Shown here in pieces: positions 44,376-53,377 of a DNA stretch of 64,000 nucleotides. Both the position numbers and the translations under genes were made by a program. The notes below the pieces were generated by a model. That model was not told where the DNA came from. It saw only the letters and a list, made by a program, of their open reading frames with translations, and searched no databases. The stretch lies in NCBI RefSeq assembly GCF_001661495.1, contig NZ_BDDT01000004.1, positions 1-64,000 on the forward strand. The letters run 5' to 3'. Position 1 is the stretch's first letter. Every line of letters starts with the position of its first letter. This DNA is from Pseudoalteromonas prydzensis. Lineage in GTDB: Bacteria; Pseudomonadota; Gammaproteobacteria; Enterobacterales; Alteromonadaceae.

Positions 44376-45167
44376 TTACCAGCGTTTACTGTTTTGATAC
44401 TCAATGTTATCGGCGCCCTTGGCTCTAGCGATGGCTTTTTTGGTATTACTATTAACAAGTAGACGAATTTGGCTGATTGTTTCCTTGGCTAAAATTTGTC
44501 TTCTTGGAGAGTTAAAACTTTGTTGCGTCACACGCTTAATTGCCGCCAATGTATCTGGCGAACGAGCTAACAAAGTGTCTATCATAGCTAAACAGTGCTG
44601 TTTAGGATCGTCACTTACTTGCGTTATTAATCCCAATTGCAACGCTTTATCGGCACTGATGGGCTCGGCATGACTGGCAAGCCACATTGCATCATCACGT
44701 TTTATTAAGCTAGGCAAAATAACGTTCGCCCCCATATCCGGACACAGTCCCCAACGTGCTTCCATAATAGCGAGTTTGGCATCAGGATGAACAATACGGT
44801 AATCAGCGCCAAGGGCTATTTGTAGCCCGCCACCAAAGCAATTACCTTGGATCACCGCAAACACTGGCACACTTAAAGATTGCCAGCCAAGCACAACTTG
44901 CTGAGCTAAATTACAGTTTCCAGGCAACCATTTAAACAGCAGTTTTACTATATTAATCGGGTTTTTCATCACCGCAGTAATATCTAACCCAGCGCAAAAG
45001 TGCTCCCCCTCACCTTGAATAATAACGGCACGGATACTGGCATCTTTTTTTATTTGCTTAATAATTGTTGTTAGTTGTTTGAACATGACAAAGTTTAACG
45101 CGTTTTGTTTATCTTTTCGGGATAATGTCACGAAGGCAATAGATTGTTGTTTTTCAAAGTTTATCAT
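44376..45167 (-). CDS. Enoyl-CoA hydratase/isomerase family (crotonase) protein
   Basis: This 263-aa crotonase-fold enzyme acts on acyl-CoA thioesters. The oxyanion-hole motifs are EGEHFCAGLDI (near residues 53-63) and QGNCFGGGLQIALGADYRI (near 107-125). In the position of the catalytic Glu of hydratases, EARWGLCPDMGAN shows a Glu-Ala-Arg-Trp-Gly and a Pro-Asp pair, which resembles isomerase-like or other crotonases more than classical hydratases. The reaction is unknown. It is monocistronic. Confidence 0.87.
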   Translation of the reverse strand: MINFEKQQSIAFVTLSRKDKQNALNFVMFKQLTTIIKQIKKDASIRAVIIQGEGEHFCAGLDITAVMKNPINIVKLLFKWLPGNCNLAQQVVLGWQSLSVPVFAVIQGNCFGGGLQIALGADYRIVHPDAKLAIMEARWGLCPDMGANVILPSLIKRDDAMWLASHAEPISADKALQLGLITQVSDDPKQHCLAMIDTLLARSPDTLAAIKRVTQQSFNSPRRQILAKETISQIRLLVNSNTKKAIARAKGADNIEYQNSKRW

Positions 45168-45354
45168 GTCAACTCCTCTGACCTGTTTCAGTTCAGCTTA
45201 CGAGTTAATTGAATTGATGTAAAGCATGGCTTTTAGTTGAAAAATAAGCTGTATAAGTGCTGATTATTGTTAATTTGGCGCACAAATGATTACAAAGTGG
45301 TGTATATTTTTAGCTGAACTAATTGTTATCTTATCGATCAATATAGCCACTGAG

Positions 45355-45366
45355 CGCAACGTTGCG
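45355..45366. promoter_or_regulatory. 12-bp perfect palindrome upstream of the RND operon
   Basis: CGCAACGTTGCG lies 63-75 bp before the start of the membrane-fusion gene. Position and symmetry suit a TetR-type or similar repressor operator. The regulator is not encoded next to it. Confidence 0.4.
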
Positions 45367-45429
45367 TTTAAAGCACATTTTGCAAATAACCATAAAGGTA
45401 GTATGCGCAATCTACCAAGGAGAAAAACC

Positions 45430-46635
45430 ATGCTAAAACGGTTCACGCCTAGCATTTTAGGATCTTACATGTCACTCGCGATTAAAGGCGTTGTGGGTAC
45501 AACATTGATTGCATTGTTAGCTGGTTGTTCAGATGACAACGCGACGAAACAAGTAGTTCCTGCTCCGGCGGTTTCTGTATTTAATGTGGTGACTCAGGAA
45601 GTCGGTAATTACCGTGAGTTTGTTGCACGAACAGAAGCTCATCAGGAGGTTAAAATTCGTGCCCGTGTTGAGGGCGAGCTAATAGAGCGCCATTTTGATG
45701 AAGGTTCATTTGTTGAAAAAGGCCAGTTGTTACTAAAAATTGATCCAAGTGAGTACCAATCGACTGTCGCAGAAATCGAAGCGGACTTAAAAAGTAAACT
45801 TGCTGGACTAGATGGTGCATCCCGGGATTTAAAACGTGGTAAAGAAGTGGCCTCACAAGGTTTTATTTCACAATCTGATTTAGATAAATTAACCACTAAG
45901 TATGATCAAGCTGCAGCAGCGGTGACATCAGCAAGAGCAAGCCTTGAAAAAGCCAAACTAAATTTGAGCTATACCGAAATAAAAGCGCCGTTTGCAGGGC
46001 GCATAGGTAAAGTGAACTATGATGTGGGTAATATAGTGAGCCCGTCATCAAATGAGCTTGCTGAATTAACAGATGTAGATCCAATTTATGTGAGCTTCCA
46101 AGTTGAAGAAGCAGACTTCATTAATTATCGTCAGAAACATCAAGGTAATGCTAATAATCCACAAAATGTGCCAATCGATTTATCACTACGTTTACCAAAT
46201 AACTCAGCTTTTGACTCTAAAGGGCGATTAGATTTTGCGGATACTAAGATTGATCGCAGTACGGGGACAGTCGAACTAAGAGCGACATTTGCAAATCCAA
46301 AAAATATCATTATGCCTGGTTTGTTTGTGACCTTAATTGTTGAAAGCAAAGACAAACAATTACAAGCACTGATCCCACAAGCAGCCGTACAAGAAAACCA
46401 GCAAGGTAAATTTGTCTTAGTTGTAGGTGCAGATAATAAAGTTGCAACGCGTATTGTTAAGTTAGGGCGCCGGATCAACGCAATGTGGGTCGTTGAATCA
46501 GGCCTTGAACAAGGTGAGCAAGTAATTGTTGAAGGCCTGCAAAAAGTGCGTCAAGGCGCTGAAGTCAAACCGGTCGAAAAACAGGTTGATCACAGCACTG
46601 GCACAATCTCAAACAAAACAGACACAGCGAGCTAA
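45430..46635 (+). CDS. RND efflux membrane-fusion lipoprotein (AcrA-like)
   Basis: This 401-aa periplasmic adaptor links an RND pump to an outer-membrane channel. A lipobox LLAGC (Cys near residue 30) anchors it. The beta-barrel/lipoyl elements are seen in VKIRARVEGELIERHFDEGSFV, the coiled hairpin in about residues 110-165, and YTEIKAPFAGRIGKVNYDVG as the returning lipoyl half. ATG 45430 is preferred because AAGGAG stands 7-9 nt before it and it yields the lipoprotein signal. It is followed after 11 bp by the pump gene. Confidence 0.93.
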   Translation: MLKRFTPSILGSYMSLAIKGVVGTTLIALLAGCSDDNATKQVVPAPAVSVFNVVTQEVGNYREFVARTEAHQEVKIRARVEGELIERHFDEGSFVEKGQLLLKIDPSEYQSTVAEIEADLKSKLAGLDGASRDLKRGKEVASQGFISQSDLDKLTTKYDQAAAAVTSARASLEKAKLNLSYTEIKAPFAGRIGKVNYDVGNIVSPSSNELAELTDVDPIYVSFQVEEADFINYRQKHQGNANNPQNVPIDLSLRLPNNSAFDSKGRLDFADTKIDRSTGTVELRATFANPKNIIMPGLFVTLIVESKDKQLQALIPQAAVQENQQGKFVLVVGADNKVATRIVKLGRRINAMWVVESGLEQGEQVIVEGLQKVRQGAEVKPVEKQVDHSTGTISNKTDTAS

Positions 46636-46646
46636 AGGGAACGCAC

Positions 46647-49600
46647 ATGATCAGTAAAACGTTTATCGCGCGGCCAAAGTTTGCCTTGGTGATTTCCATT
46701 GTGATCACCCTTGCGGGCCTGATCTCAATGGCACTACTTCCGGTGAATATGTACCCGGAAATAACGCCCCCACAAGTACAAATTACTGCCAGTTACCCTG
46801 GTGCTAGTGCACAAATTGTAGAAGAATCAGTGATTCGACCCATTGAAGAGCAAGTTAATGGCGTTGAAGATATGATGTATATCGAATCCAGCTCTACCAA
46901 TAATGGCACTGCGAATATCACTGTCTATTTTAAAGTCGGTACTGATACTGACATTGCACAAGTGAATGTACAAAATCGAGTCGCCCTTGCTGAGCCAGGG
47001 TTACCTAATGAGGTAACACGTCAAGGCGTTTCGGTTAAGAAAAAGTCCAGCTCAATGTTACTCGGTATCAACTTGTACTCGAATCAAGAGAATATCGATG
47101 CAATATTTTTAAGCAACTACGCAACCAACTATCTTACGGAGCCGCTTGGGCGCATAGCCGGTGTTGCTTCTGCTGAAGTAATGGGTGAGAAAACCTATTC
47201 CATGCGGTTATGGTTACGGCCAGACAAAATGGCTGCTTTAGGGCTGACTGTAGGCGAAGTCCAAGCTGCGTTACAAGAGCAAAATACGATAGTGGCTGCG
47301 GGTAAACTCGGTGCCGCACCAAGTTTACCTAGCCAGCAGTTTGAGTATTCAATTCAAGCAAAAGGGCGCTTAAAAACTCCTGAAGAGTTTGGTGAAACCA
47401 TTATTCGCGCGAATAAAGACGGTAACTTTGTACGTTTAAATGATATTGCCCGGATTGAACTTGGCTCTGCCGATTACAGTACTACTGCCAAGTTAAATCA
47501 ACAAGACACGGCCTTTATCGTTATTTATCAATTAACTGATGCTAATGCAACGCAAGTCGCAACTGACGTTAAAGCAACCATGGCTGAGCTTGCAAAACAG
47601 CTTCCCGATGGTGTCGAGTATTCAATTCCTTACGATACGACTGAGTTTATCAATCGCTCTATTGAAGAGGTTGTTATAACGCTATTTCAAGCGGTTGGTT
47701 TGGTTGTATTAGTGGTATTTTTGTTCTTACAAAACTGGCGAGCGACCCTTATTCCAACCATTGCAATCCCTGTATCACTTGTCGGTACGTTTGCGTTTAT
47801 GATGGCAATGGGTTATTCCATTAACTTAATCACCTTATTTGGTCTAGTGCTTGCTATTGGTATTGTGGTTGATGACGCGATTATTGTCATAGAGAATGTT
47901 GAACGGATCCTCAAAGAAGAAAAGTTGCCAATTAAAGAAGCGGTAACGAAAGCGATGGAGCAAGTGACAGGACCCATTATTGCAACCACACTAGTGTTGT
48001 TGGCTGTATTTGTACCGGTCGGTTTTATGCCCGGCATAACCGGTGAGCTTTATAAGCAGTTTTCGGTAACCATTTCGTTTGCGGTACTTATCTCGTCGGT
48101 TAATGCATTAACTTTAAGCCCTGCTTTATGTGCGTTATTGCTAAATGAAAAAGCCATGAAACCAATTAAGTGGTTGGCACCTATTGAAAGTGGTATCACT
48201 AAATCAACGTCAATTTACAGTAAAATAATTCACTTTATTTTAAAGCGTTCAGCACGGATGGCCATTTTTGCGCTAGTTATCTTTGTTGCGGCTGGTTGGT
48301 TGGCTAAAAGCGTGCCAACGGGCTTTGTACCAGCAGAAGACCAAGGTTTTGTATTTGTTGATGTGCAACTGCCAGATGCTGCGGCCTCTGGACGTACGCA
48401 GGATGTGATGCAAAAAATAGGTGAAATTGTAAAACAAGAGCCAGCGGCAACTGATTTTATTGCGGTATCGGGGTTTTCATTATTAGGTGGTGCAGGTTCG
48501 AATAATGCGCTCGGAATCGTTATTTTAAAAGATTGGGAAGAACGAACCGCACCAGAGCTTGGCTTAAAGTCAGTAATAGGGCGTTTGATGGGGCAATTGT
48601 GGGCGATGCCTGATGCACAGATTATGGTGTTCAATCCACCGCCCATTCCAGGGCTTGGTGCAAGTGCAGGGTTTGAATTTCGCTTACAAGACAGCGAAGG
48701 CCGAGATCCGACTGAGCTGGCGCAAGTACTTAATGGCTTAGTATATGAAGCGAACCAACACCCAAGCTTAAGTAATGTATACAGTACCTTTAGGGCGAAT
48801 GTGCCGCAGTACTTTTTAGAGATAGACCGAAATAAAGCAAAAGCTCAAGGGGTTGCGTTAAGTGATATATTTTTAACCCTGCAAGCTCAGTTAGGTTCAC
48901 TGTATATTAATGACTTCAATCAGTTTAGCCGAACTTATAAAGTCATCATGCAAGCAGAGAGCGAGTTCCGTAAAAACCCAGCCGATTTACAGCATTATTT
49001 TGTTCGTAATGACGAAGGTGACATGGTACCACTGACCACGCTGGCTAAACTGGAGCCAATTCTGGGTCCTACAACTTTAAATCACTTTAACTTGTACCGC
49101 AGTGCCAGTATCAGCGGTCAAGCTGCCGCTGGTTTTTCAAGTGGTGATGCAATTGCAGCAATGCAACAGCTTGCCGAACAATTGCCCAGTGGTTATATCT
49201 TTGAGTGGGCAGGGCAATCTAAGCAAGAGATTGAAGCGGGGAATATGGCACCAATCTTATTTGCTTTAGCTGTTATCTTTGTTTACTTATTCTTAGTGGC
49301 GCAATATGAAAGTTGGACTATTCCGTTTTCTGTCATTGCGGCAATTCCACTGGCAATGTTTGGTGCTATGTTAGCGCTTTACGTGTTAGGTATGGAAAAT
49401 AATATTTATGCGCAGGTTGGTTTAGTACTGCTAATTGGTATGTCGACCAAGACCGCTATTTTGATTGTTGAATTTGCTATGGAAGAACGCCTTGCGGGAA
49501 AAAGCATATTCGATGCGGCATTGAGTGCAGCTAAAATGAGGTTTCGTGCAGTGTTAATGACGGCACTGTCATTTGTACTTGGTGTTTTGCCATTAGTATT

Positions 49601-49763
49601 TGCAACTGGCGCTGGAGCTGGAAGCCGTGTATCACTGGGTGTCACAGTACTTGCGGGGATGTTAGCTGCGACGATATTTGGCACCTTACTGGTACCGCTA
49701 TTTTATAGTTTGGTGCAAGCAATGCGTGAAAAAGTAAAAGGCACAGCGACGACGCAACAGTAA
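46647..49763 (+). CDS. RND multidrug efflux transporter (AcrB/MexB-like, HAE1)
   Basis: This 1038-aa inner-membrane proton-driven exporter belongs to the hydrophobe/amphiphile efflux class. Visible features are the N-terminal FALVISIVITLAGLISMALLP helix, the porter motif PVNMYPEITPPQVQI, a duplicated layout with 12 helices, and the proton-relay helix GIVVDDAIIVIENVER with its two Asp residues (near 410). The region ATTLVLLAVFVPVGFMPG is typical of AcrB. No outer-membrane channel follows, so it probably uses a TolC encoded elsewhere. A strong terminator ends the operon. Confidence 0.95.
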   Translation: MISKTFIARPKFALVISIVITLAGLISMALLPVNMYPEITPPQVQITASYPGASAQIVEESVIRPIEEQVNGVEDMMYIESSSTNNGTANITVYFKVGTDTDIAQVNVQNRVALAEPGLPNEVTRQGVSVKKKSSSMLLGINLYSNQENIDAIFLSNYATNYLTEPLGRIAGVASAEVMGEKTYSMRLWLRPDKMAALGLTVGEVQAALQEQNTIVAAGKLGAAPSLPSQQFEYSIQAKGRLKTPEEFGETIIRANKDGNFVRLNDIARIELGSADYSTTAKLNQQDTAFIVIYQLTDANATQVATDVKATMAELAKQLPDGVEYSIPYDTTEFINRSIEEVVITLFQAVGLVVLVVFLFLQNWRATLIPTIAIPVSLVGTFAFMMAMGYSINLITLFGLVLAIGIVVDDAIIVIENVERILKEEKLPIKEAVTKAMEQVTGPIIATTLVLLAVFVPVGFMPGITGELYKQFSVTISFAVLISSVNALTLSPALCALLLNEKAMKPIKWLAPIESGITKSTSIYSKIIHFILKRSARMAIFALVIFVAAGWLAKSVPTGFVPAEDQGFVFVDVQLPDAAASGRTQDVMQKIGEIVKQEPAATDFIAVSGFSLLGGAGSNNALGIVILKDWEERTAPELGLKSVIGRLMGQLWAMPDAQIMVFNPPPIPGLGASAGFEFRLQDSEGRDPTELAQVLNGLVYEANQHPSLSNVYSTFRANVPQYFLEIDRNKAKAQGVALSDIFLTLQAQLGSLYINDFNQFSRTYKVIMQAESEFRKNPADLQHYFVRNDEGDMVPLTTLAKLEPILGPTTLNHFNLYRSASISGQAAAGFSSGDAIAAMQQLAEQLPSGYIFEWAGQSKQEIEAGNMAPILFALAVIFVYLFLVAQYESWTIPFSVIAAIPLAMFGAMLALYVLGMENNIYAQVGLVLLIGMSTKTAILIVEFAMEERLAGKSIFDAALSAAKMRFRAVLMTALSFVLGVLPLVFATGAGAGSRVSLGVTVLAGMLAATIFGTLLVPLFYSLVQAMREKVKGTATTQQ

Positions 49764-49777
49764 AATAAGGCGCGTAT

Positions 49778-49808
49778 AAAAAAAGTCAGGGAAACCTGGC
49801 TTTTTTTT
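49778..49808 (+). terminator. Terminator of the RND efflux operon
   Basis: A7-GTCAGG (49778-49790) pairs with CCTGGC-T7 (49795-49807) with one wobble, capped by a GAAA tetraloop and ending in eight T residues. Confidence 0.93.
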
Positions 49809-49864
49809 GGCAAAAATTTGCTGAGGTTTGATACTATATCCCGCATTAGCATCATGAAAGGTTT

Positions 49865-50191
49865 ATGGCGATGACAGGACCCCGTTTATACAGCGAAGAA
49901 GAAGTAACACATCAAGCTTACGATATCTTTTTAGAGTTAGCCCCAGACAACCTCAGTGAGCAAGATGTTGCAGACTTTAATCAACACCGTGAAGAACTTG
50001 GTTTCATTGAAGAAGGTGAACCGGATGAGCAATGGCATGACTTTGTTGCCTTGGAAATAGAACCGGAATTATTTATTCAGGTTTTGGTGGGTCTTGAATT
50101 CGATAATCAAGATATTTTATTTGCTAAGATTTTGATTAGCCGTGATAAAGATGCCCCGTTTTGCCATATTCTGTGGAAAGATAGCGAATAA
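49865..50191 (+). CDS. yciU: Acidic YciU/HI1450-type protein (DUF440, putative DNA mimic)
   Basis: This 108-aa strongly acidic protein aligns with E. coli YciU as I recall it: AYDIFLELAPDNLSEQDVADFN against AYDIFLELAADNLDPADV, and DILFAKILISRDKDAPFCHILWKD against FARILLCREKDHKLCHILW. The structure of the family member HI1450 suggested double-stranded DNA mimicry. The two Met codons at 49865 and 49871 are both possible starts. It is monocistronic behind the efflux operon terminator. Confidence 0.9.
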   Translation: MAMTGPRLYSEEEVTHQAYDIFLELAPDNLSEQDVADFNQHREELGFIEEGEPDEQWHDFVALEIEPELFIQVLVGLEFDNQDILFAKILISRDKDAPFCHILWKDSE

Positions 50192-50252
50192 TATCGATGT
50201 CGTACTTGTGTGAAAGTCGCCGTATTTTTAACCTCAGTAAAGTGAGCGTACA

Positions 50253-51068
50253 GTGATCAGAATATTACTGTTATTGAGCTGTTTGCTGAGTTTAAACGTT
50301 TGGGCTGTTGACCCTTTTGAAGATTTTCATGAGTATGGACAACTCTCCGATGAAGAGATCCATAAAATCCATCAGGGTGAACTTTTATACGGTGATACGG
50401 AATTTGGTTTTATTGTGAGCCGCGGTAATACTAACTCGACCAGTTTGAAGTTCAAAGGTAATTTATATCAAGATCTCGAGAAGTGGCGCAATCAATTCAA
50501 AATCGATAGCTTATATAAACGTGACCGAAATGAAACCACAGGTAATGATGAAGTATCAGCTAACCGTATTTTTCTCTCAGCGCAGGGCAATTATAAGGTT
50601 GGGGTAAAAAATGCGTCGTTCTTTATGTATGGCGATTACGAAGAAGATGAGTTCAGTGGCCTTGATTTCAAAAGTACACTCGCAGCAGGTTATGGTAACC
50701 GTTTATATCAAGGAGTGAAAAACCAAGTCGATTTTGATATCGGACCTGGTTTATATCGCTCAGTGGCCGAACATGATGTCGAGCTTGAAGAGGATGAAGA
50801 TAAAACTAAAACCGGTTATTTGTTACGGTTAGCGCTACAATGGGAGCGCACGGTATCGACACGCACTCGCTTTAATCAAGATGTAAGTATTGAGCAATCT
50901 TTATCAGGGTTAAACTCTCGGTTAAAGTCAGAAACTTCATTGATAAGCCAAGTTATGGGCTCAGTATCACTAAAATTTGCCTATTTGTATCGCTATAATT
51001 CCAAGCCGGAAGACGACAAGTTAAAGTTTGATTCAGAACTAAGTGCGACATTAGTTTATAGTTTTTAA
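50253..51068 (+). CDS. DUF481 outer-membrane protein
   Basis: This 271-aa protein has a signal peptide (cleavage near VWA-VD) and a predicted 10-to-12-strand beta barrel built from DUF481 (YdiY-like) elements: GDTEFGFIVSRGNTNSTSLKFKG, then FKIDSLYKRD, FFMYGDYEEDEFSG, and a C-terminal strand ending in VYSF. Such proteins are outer-membrane barrels of unknown function, sometimes salt-induced. It starts at GTG 50253 without a strong ribosome-binding site. The following gene lies 12 bp downstream and is probably in the same transcript. Confidence 0.85.
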   Translation: MIRILLLLSCLLSLNVWAVDPFEDFHEYGQLSDEEIHKIHQGELLYGDTEFGFIVSRGNTNSTSLKFKGNLYQDLEKWRNQFKIDSLYKRDRNETTGNDEVSANRIFLSAQGNYKVGVKNASFFMYGDYEEDEFSGLDFKSTLAAGYGNRLYQGVKNQVDFDIGPGLYRSVAEHDVELEEDEDKTKTGYLLRLALQWERTVSTRTRFNQDVSIEQSLSGLNSRLKSETSLISQVMGSVSLKFAYLYRYNSKPEDDKLKFDSELSATLVYSF

Positions 51069-51080
51069 TAAGAGAGTGTT

Positions 51081-51530
51081 ATGTATCAACACAAGCAATT
51101 TGCACTGTTCATTTTTGTTATTTTAAGCTGGATTGCCAGCTTTGTTGGTTTAGCCTGGTACTTGATTGGTGCAGATATGCCATTAATGGTGTTTGCTGCG
51201 ATTTTACTGCTGGTGGGCTTTTTATTCCATGGTTTAACAATTAAAGTGGATAACAGCCAGATCAGTTGGGGTTTTGGACCAGGGGTATTTGGCGATAAGT
51301 TACAACTAGCGGATATTATTGAAGCGAAAGCCGTAGAAAACTCTTTTCGCCATGGTATAGGGCTGCGCATTACCCATGATGGCTGGATTTACACAGTGTC
51401 AGGGTTTAGTGCTGTGCAGCTAACTTTAAAAGATGGCAGCCAATATCGTTTAGGAACTAATGATCAAGCTGGTTTACTCGCAGCGTTAGCTGATAAGATT
51501 AGTCAGCCCAAGGCAACAGAAACGCTATAA
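51081..51530 (+). CDS. Membrane protein with PH-like C-terminal domain
   Basis: This 149-aa protein has two hydrophobic helices (about residues 7-28 and 34-52) joined by a short turn, then a beta-rich domain beginning ITVKVDNSQISWGFGPG-like (sequence: IKVDNSQISWGFGPGVF) and continuing DIIEAKAVEN, GIGLRITHDGW and LTLKDGSQYRLGTND, the pattern of bacterial PH or PH-like domains. Function unknown. It follows the DUF481 gene by 12 bp, so the two may act at the envelope together (inference). Confidence 0.75.
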   Translation: MYQHKQFALFIFVILSWIASFVGLAWYLIGADMPLMVFAAILLLVGFLFHGLTIKVDNSQISWGFGPGVFGDKLQLADIIEAKAVENSFRHGIGLRITHDGWIYTVSGFSAVQLTLKDGSQYRLGTNDQAGLLAALADKISQPKATETL

Positions 51531-51540
51531 TTTGGACATA

Positions 51541-51566
51541 AAAAAAGCGCAATAGCGCTTTTTTTA
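51541..51566. terminator. Bidirectional terminator between the DUF481 unit and slyD
   Basis: AAAAAAGCGC (51541-51550) and GCGCTTTTTT (51555-51564) form a symmetric 10-bp stem with an AATA loop, lying between convergent genes with A/T runs on both sides. Confidence 0.9.
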
Positions 51567-51585
51567 TTTTCAATGTAAGTCGCAA

Positions 51586-52071
51586 TTAATGATCGTGACC
51601 ACAACCGCCAGCACCATGAACATGGCCGTGCGCTAATTCGTCAGGCGTTGCATCACGCACTTCAAGTATTTCTACATCAAAGTTTAAGGTTATACCTGCA
51701 AGTGGGTTATTACCATCAACAATTACTTCATCTTCTTGAATATCAATGATCATAACTGATTGGTCACCGTCATCGGTTGAAGCTCGAAATTGCATGCCGA
51801 CTTCAATTTCCATTCCTTCAAACATAGATTTTGGCACTGCTTGCATTAACTCATCATGACGTTCGCCATAACCTTGCTCTGGTGGCACAGTTACACTTAA
51901 TGTGTCGCCAGCTTCTTTGCCTTGTAGAGCATCTTCTAGGCCTTGAATTAAGTAACCGGTACCAACGATAAAGATGAGTGGCTCACCATCAAATGAGTTA
52001 TCGATAGAGTTTTTGTCATTATCCATTACTGAATAATGCATTTTTACCACTTTATTTGCTGCAATGATCAT
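51586..52071 (-). CDS. slyD: FKBP-type peptidyl-prolyl isomerase SlyD
   Basis: This 161-aa metallochaperone and prolyl isomerase acts on nascent chains and in nickel delivery. The N-terminal FKBP lobe has GTGYLIQGLEDALQGKEAGD and PPEQGYGERH; the insert-in-flap domain follows, and the C-terminal tail is His/Cys-rich (HGHVHGAGGCGHDH), suited to metal binding but shorter than in E. coli. ATG 52071 has AGGAG 5 nt upstream and is preferred over the GTG two codons earlier. Confidence 0.93.
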   Translation of the reverse strand: MIIAANKVVKMHYSVMDNDKNSIDNSFDGEPLIFIVGTGYLIQGLEDALQGKEAGDTLSVTVPPEQGYGERHDELMQAVPKSMFEGMEIEVGMQFRASTDDGDQSVMIIDIQEDEVIVDGNNPLAGITLNFDVEILEVRDATPDELAHGHVHGAGGCGHDH

Positions 52072-52083
52072 TGTCACTCCTGT

Positions 52084-52995
52084 TTATTCGTCTTCGAGAG
52101 AGTAGGGTAGAGGAAGAATTGATAGCTCTACCGTTGGGGCATGTTTTGCACGCAGCAACTGACTAGGTTCACTGTCGTTTGGCAACACAACAAGGCCAAA
52201 TAAGGTTTTACTTTGTTGATTGTAGGCTTGGCTGATTAATTTTCCAGCGCGACGCCAGTTTTCACCCATTTGGGTTTCAAGCTCTGGCTCTGCAAGCTCT
52301 CCATCACTGTGTCCTGATACGATATACATGGCGCGTTTGTTTTTACCAAGGTACTTCATGCGAGCAACGGTTTCTTGGCCTGTGTAACAGCCTTTGCGGA
52401 AGCTTATTCCGCCAATTGCTTGCAGATTAACCATTTGTGGTACATATTCACCTAGCGCCGCTTCATTGAGCTCAGGCTCACCGGCTAAAATACTATGTTG
52501 GTGCCACAGTGCATCATTTTCAAGGACAATAACATCATCCGGCAGAGAGAAGTCAGCATTCACCATTAATAAAATGCGGTTATCTGCTAACCTAAGCGCT
52601 TTGCCACCATTAAAATTACATGCGTTATCTTGCTCATTAAATTGAATATTTAATGCAGATAATGTTGATGTTAAATCATCACCAATTAGGCCGATTAACT
52701 TGCTGCTATCAGTGTCAATTTCAACTTTTGAAAACACCGCATATTTTTTTAATTCAGTGAGAGACTGTGCCACTTCAACGGCTGATGCGACTAAATAGTA
52801 ACTATCTTGATAAGCAAATAGCTTGGCAACGCTCCATAGTTTACCTTTGGCATTACAGTGTCCCGCCCACAAAAAATTTGTTTGACTGAGCTTATTAATA
52901 TCTTGGGTAATTTGGCCATGAAGGTAGGCGAGTTTATCAACACCGCTTATGCGGATCAGCTGATGTGATAAAGGGCATGCGTGTACTGTTGACAT
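52084..52995 (-). CDS. ygfZ: Folate-binding Fe-S maintenance protein YgfZ
   Basis: This 303-aa GcvT-related protein binds tetrahydrofolate and is needed for the activity of some Fe-S enzymes such as MiaB. The signature KGCYTGQE lies near residue 203, and YLHGQITQDINKL, GHCNAKGKLWSVAKL and VNLQAIGGISFRKGCYTG are typical. It ends 13 bp before slyD on the same strand, so the two may be co-transcribed. It is divergent from sdhE, the same order as in E. coli. Confidence 0.95.
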   Translation of the reverse strand: MSTVHACPLSHQLIRISGVDKLAYLHGQITQDINKLSQTNFLWAGHCNAKGKLWSVAKLFAYQDSYYLVASAVEVAQSLTELKKYAVFSKVEIDTDSSKLIGLIGDDLTSTLSALNIQFNEQDNACNFNGGKALRLADNRILLMVNADFSLPDDVIVLENDALWHQHSILAGEPELNEAALGEYVPQMVNLQAIGGISFRKGCYTGQETVARMKYLGKNKRAMYIVSGHSDGELAEPELETQMGENWRRAGKLISQAYNQQSKTLFGLVVLPNDSEPSQLLRAKHAPTVELSILPLPYSLEDE

Positions 52996-53125
52996 AAAAA
53001 CCTGCGTGACAAGAAATGTAGGCGCATATAATACCGTAGTTAGCGCTGCTGGTATAGGTGCATAAATAGCTGTTTATTCAGGTGCAATTTGTTAAACTGC
53101 AAAGCAACTAAGTTCGAGGTAGAAA

Positions 53126-53377
53126 ATGACTGAAATTCACAATAAAGCGCGTATTCGCTGGGCTTGTCGTCGCGGCATGTTAGAACTAGATGTGTTATTT
53201 ATGCCATTTGTAGATGAGGCATTTGATTCGTTATCTGTACAGCAGCAAGCGGTACTGCAACGTTTGTTAGAAGCTGATGATCCCGATCTATTTGCATGGT
53301 TTATGGGTCACCAAGAGTGTAAAGATCCAGAGCTTAAGCAAATGGTGCAGCTTATTTTAGATCGAGTTCGTGTATAG
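53126..53377 (+). CDS. sdhE: Succinate dehydrogenase assembly factor SdhE
   Basis: SdhE aids covalent FAD attachment to succinate dehydrogenase and fumarate reductase flavoproteins. The 83-aa helical protein carries the invariant RRGMLELD (residues 15-22) and ADDPDLFAWFMGHQECKDPELK. It was earlier named CptB or YgfY and listed as an antitoxin. GAGG precedes ATG 53126. It overlaps ygfX by 8 bp. Confidence 0.95.
   Translation: MTEIHNKARIRWACRRGMLELDVLFMPFVDEAFDSLSVQQQAVLQRLLEADDPDLFAWFMGHQECKDPELKQMVQLILDRVRV

Noticed and set aside
51090-51370. Minus-strand frame opposite the PH-like membrane protein
   Set aside because: Shadow of a real gene: no ribosome-binding site and no family-like sequence. 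The same reasoning excludes the other antisense frames inside cobT, prpE, srmB, the phytase and the RND pump.
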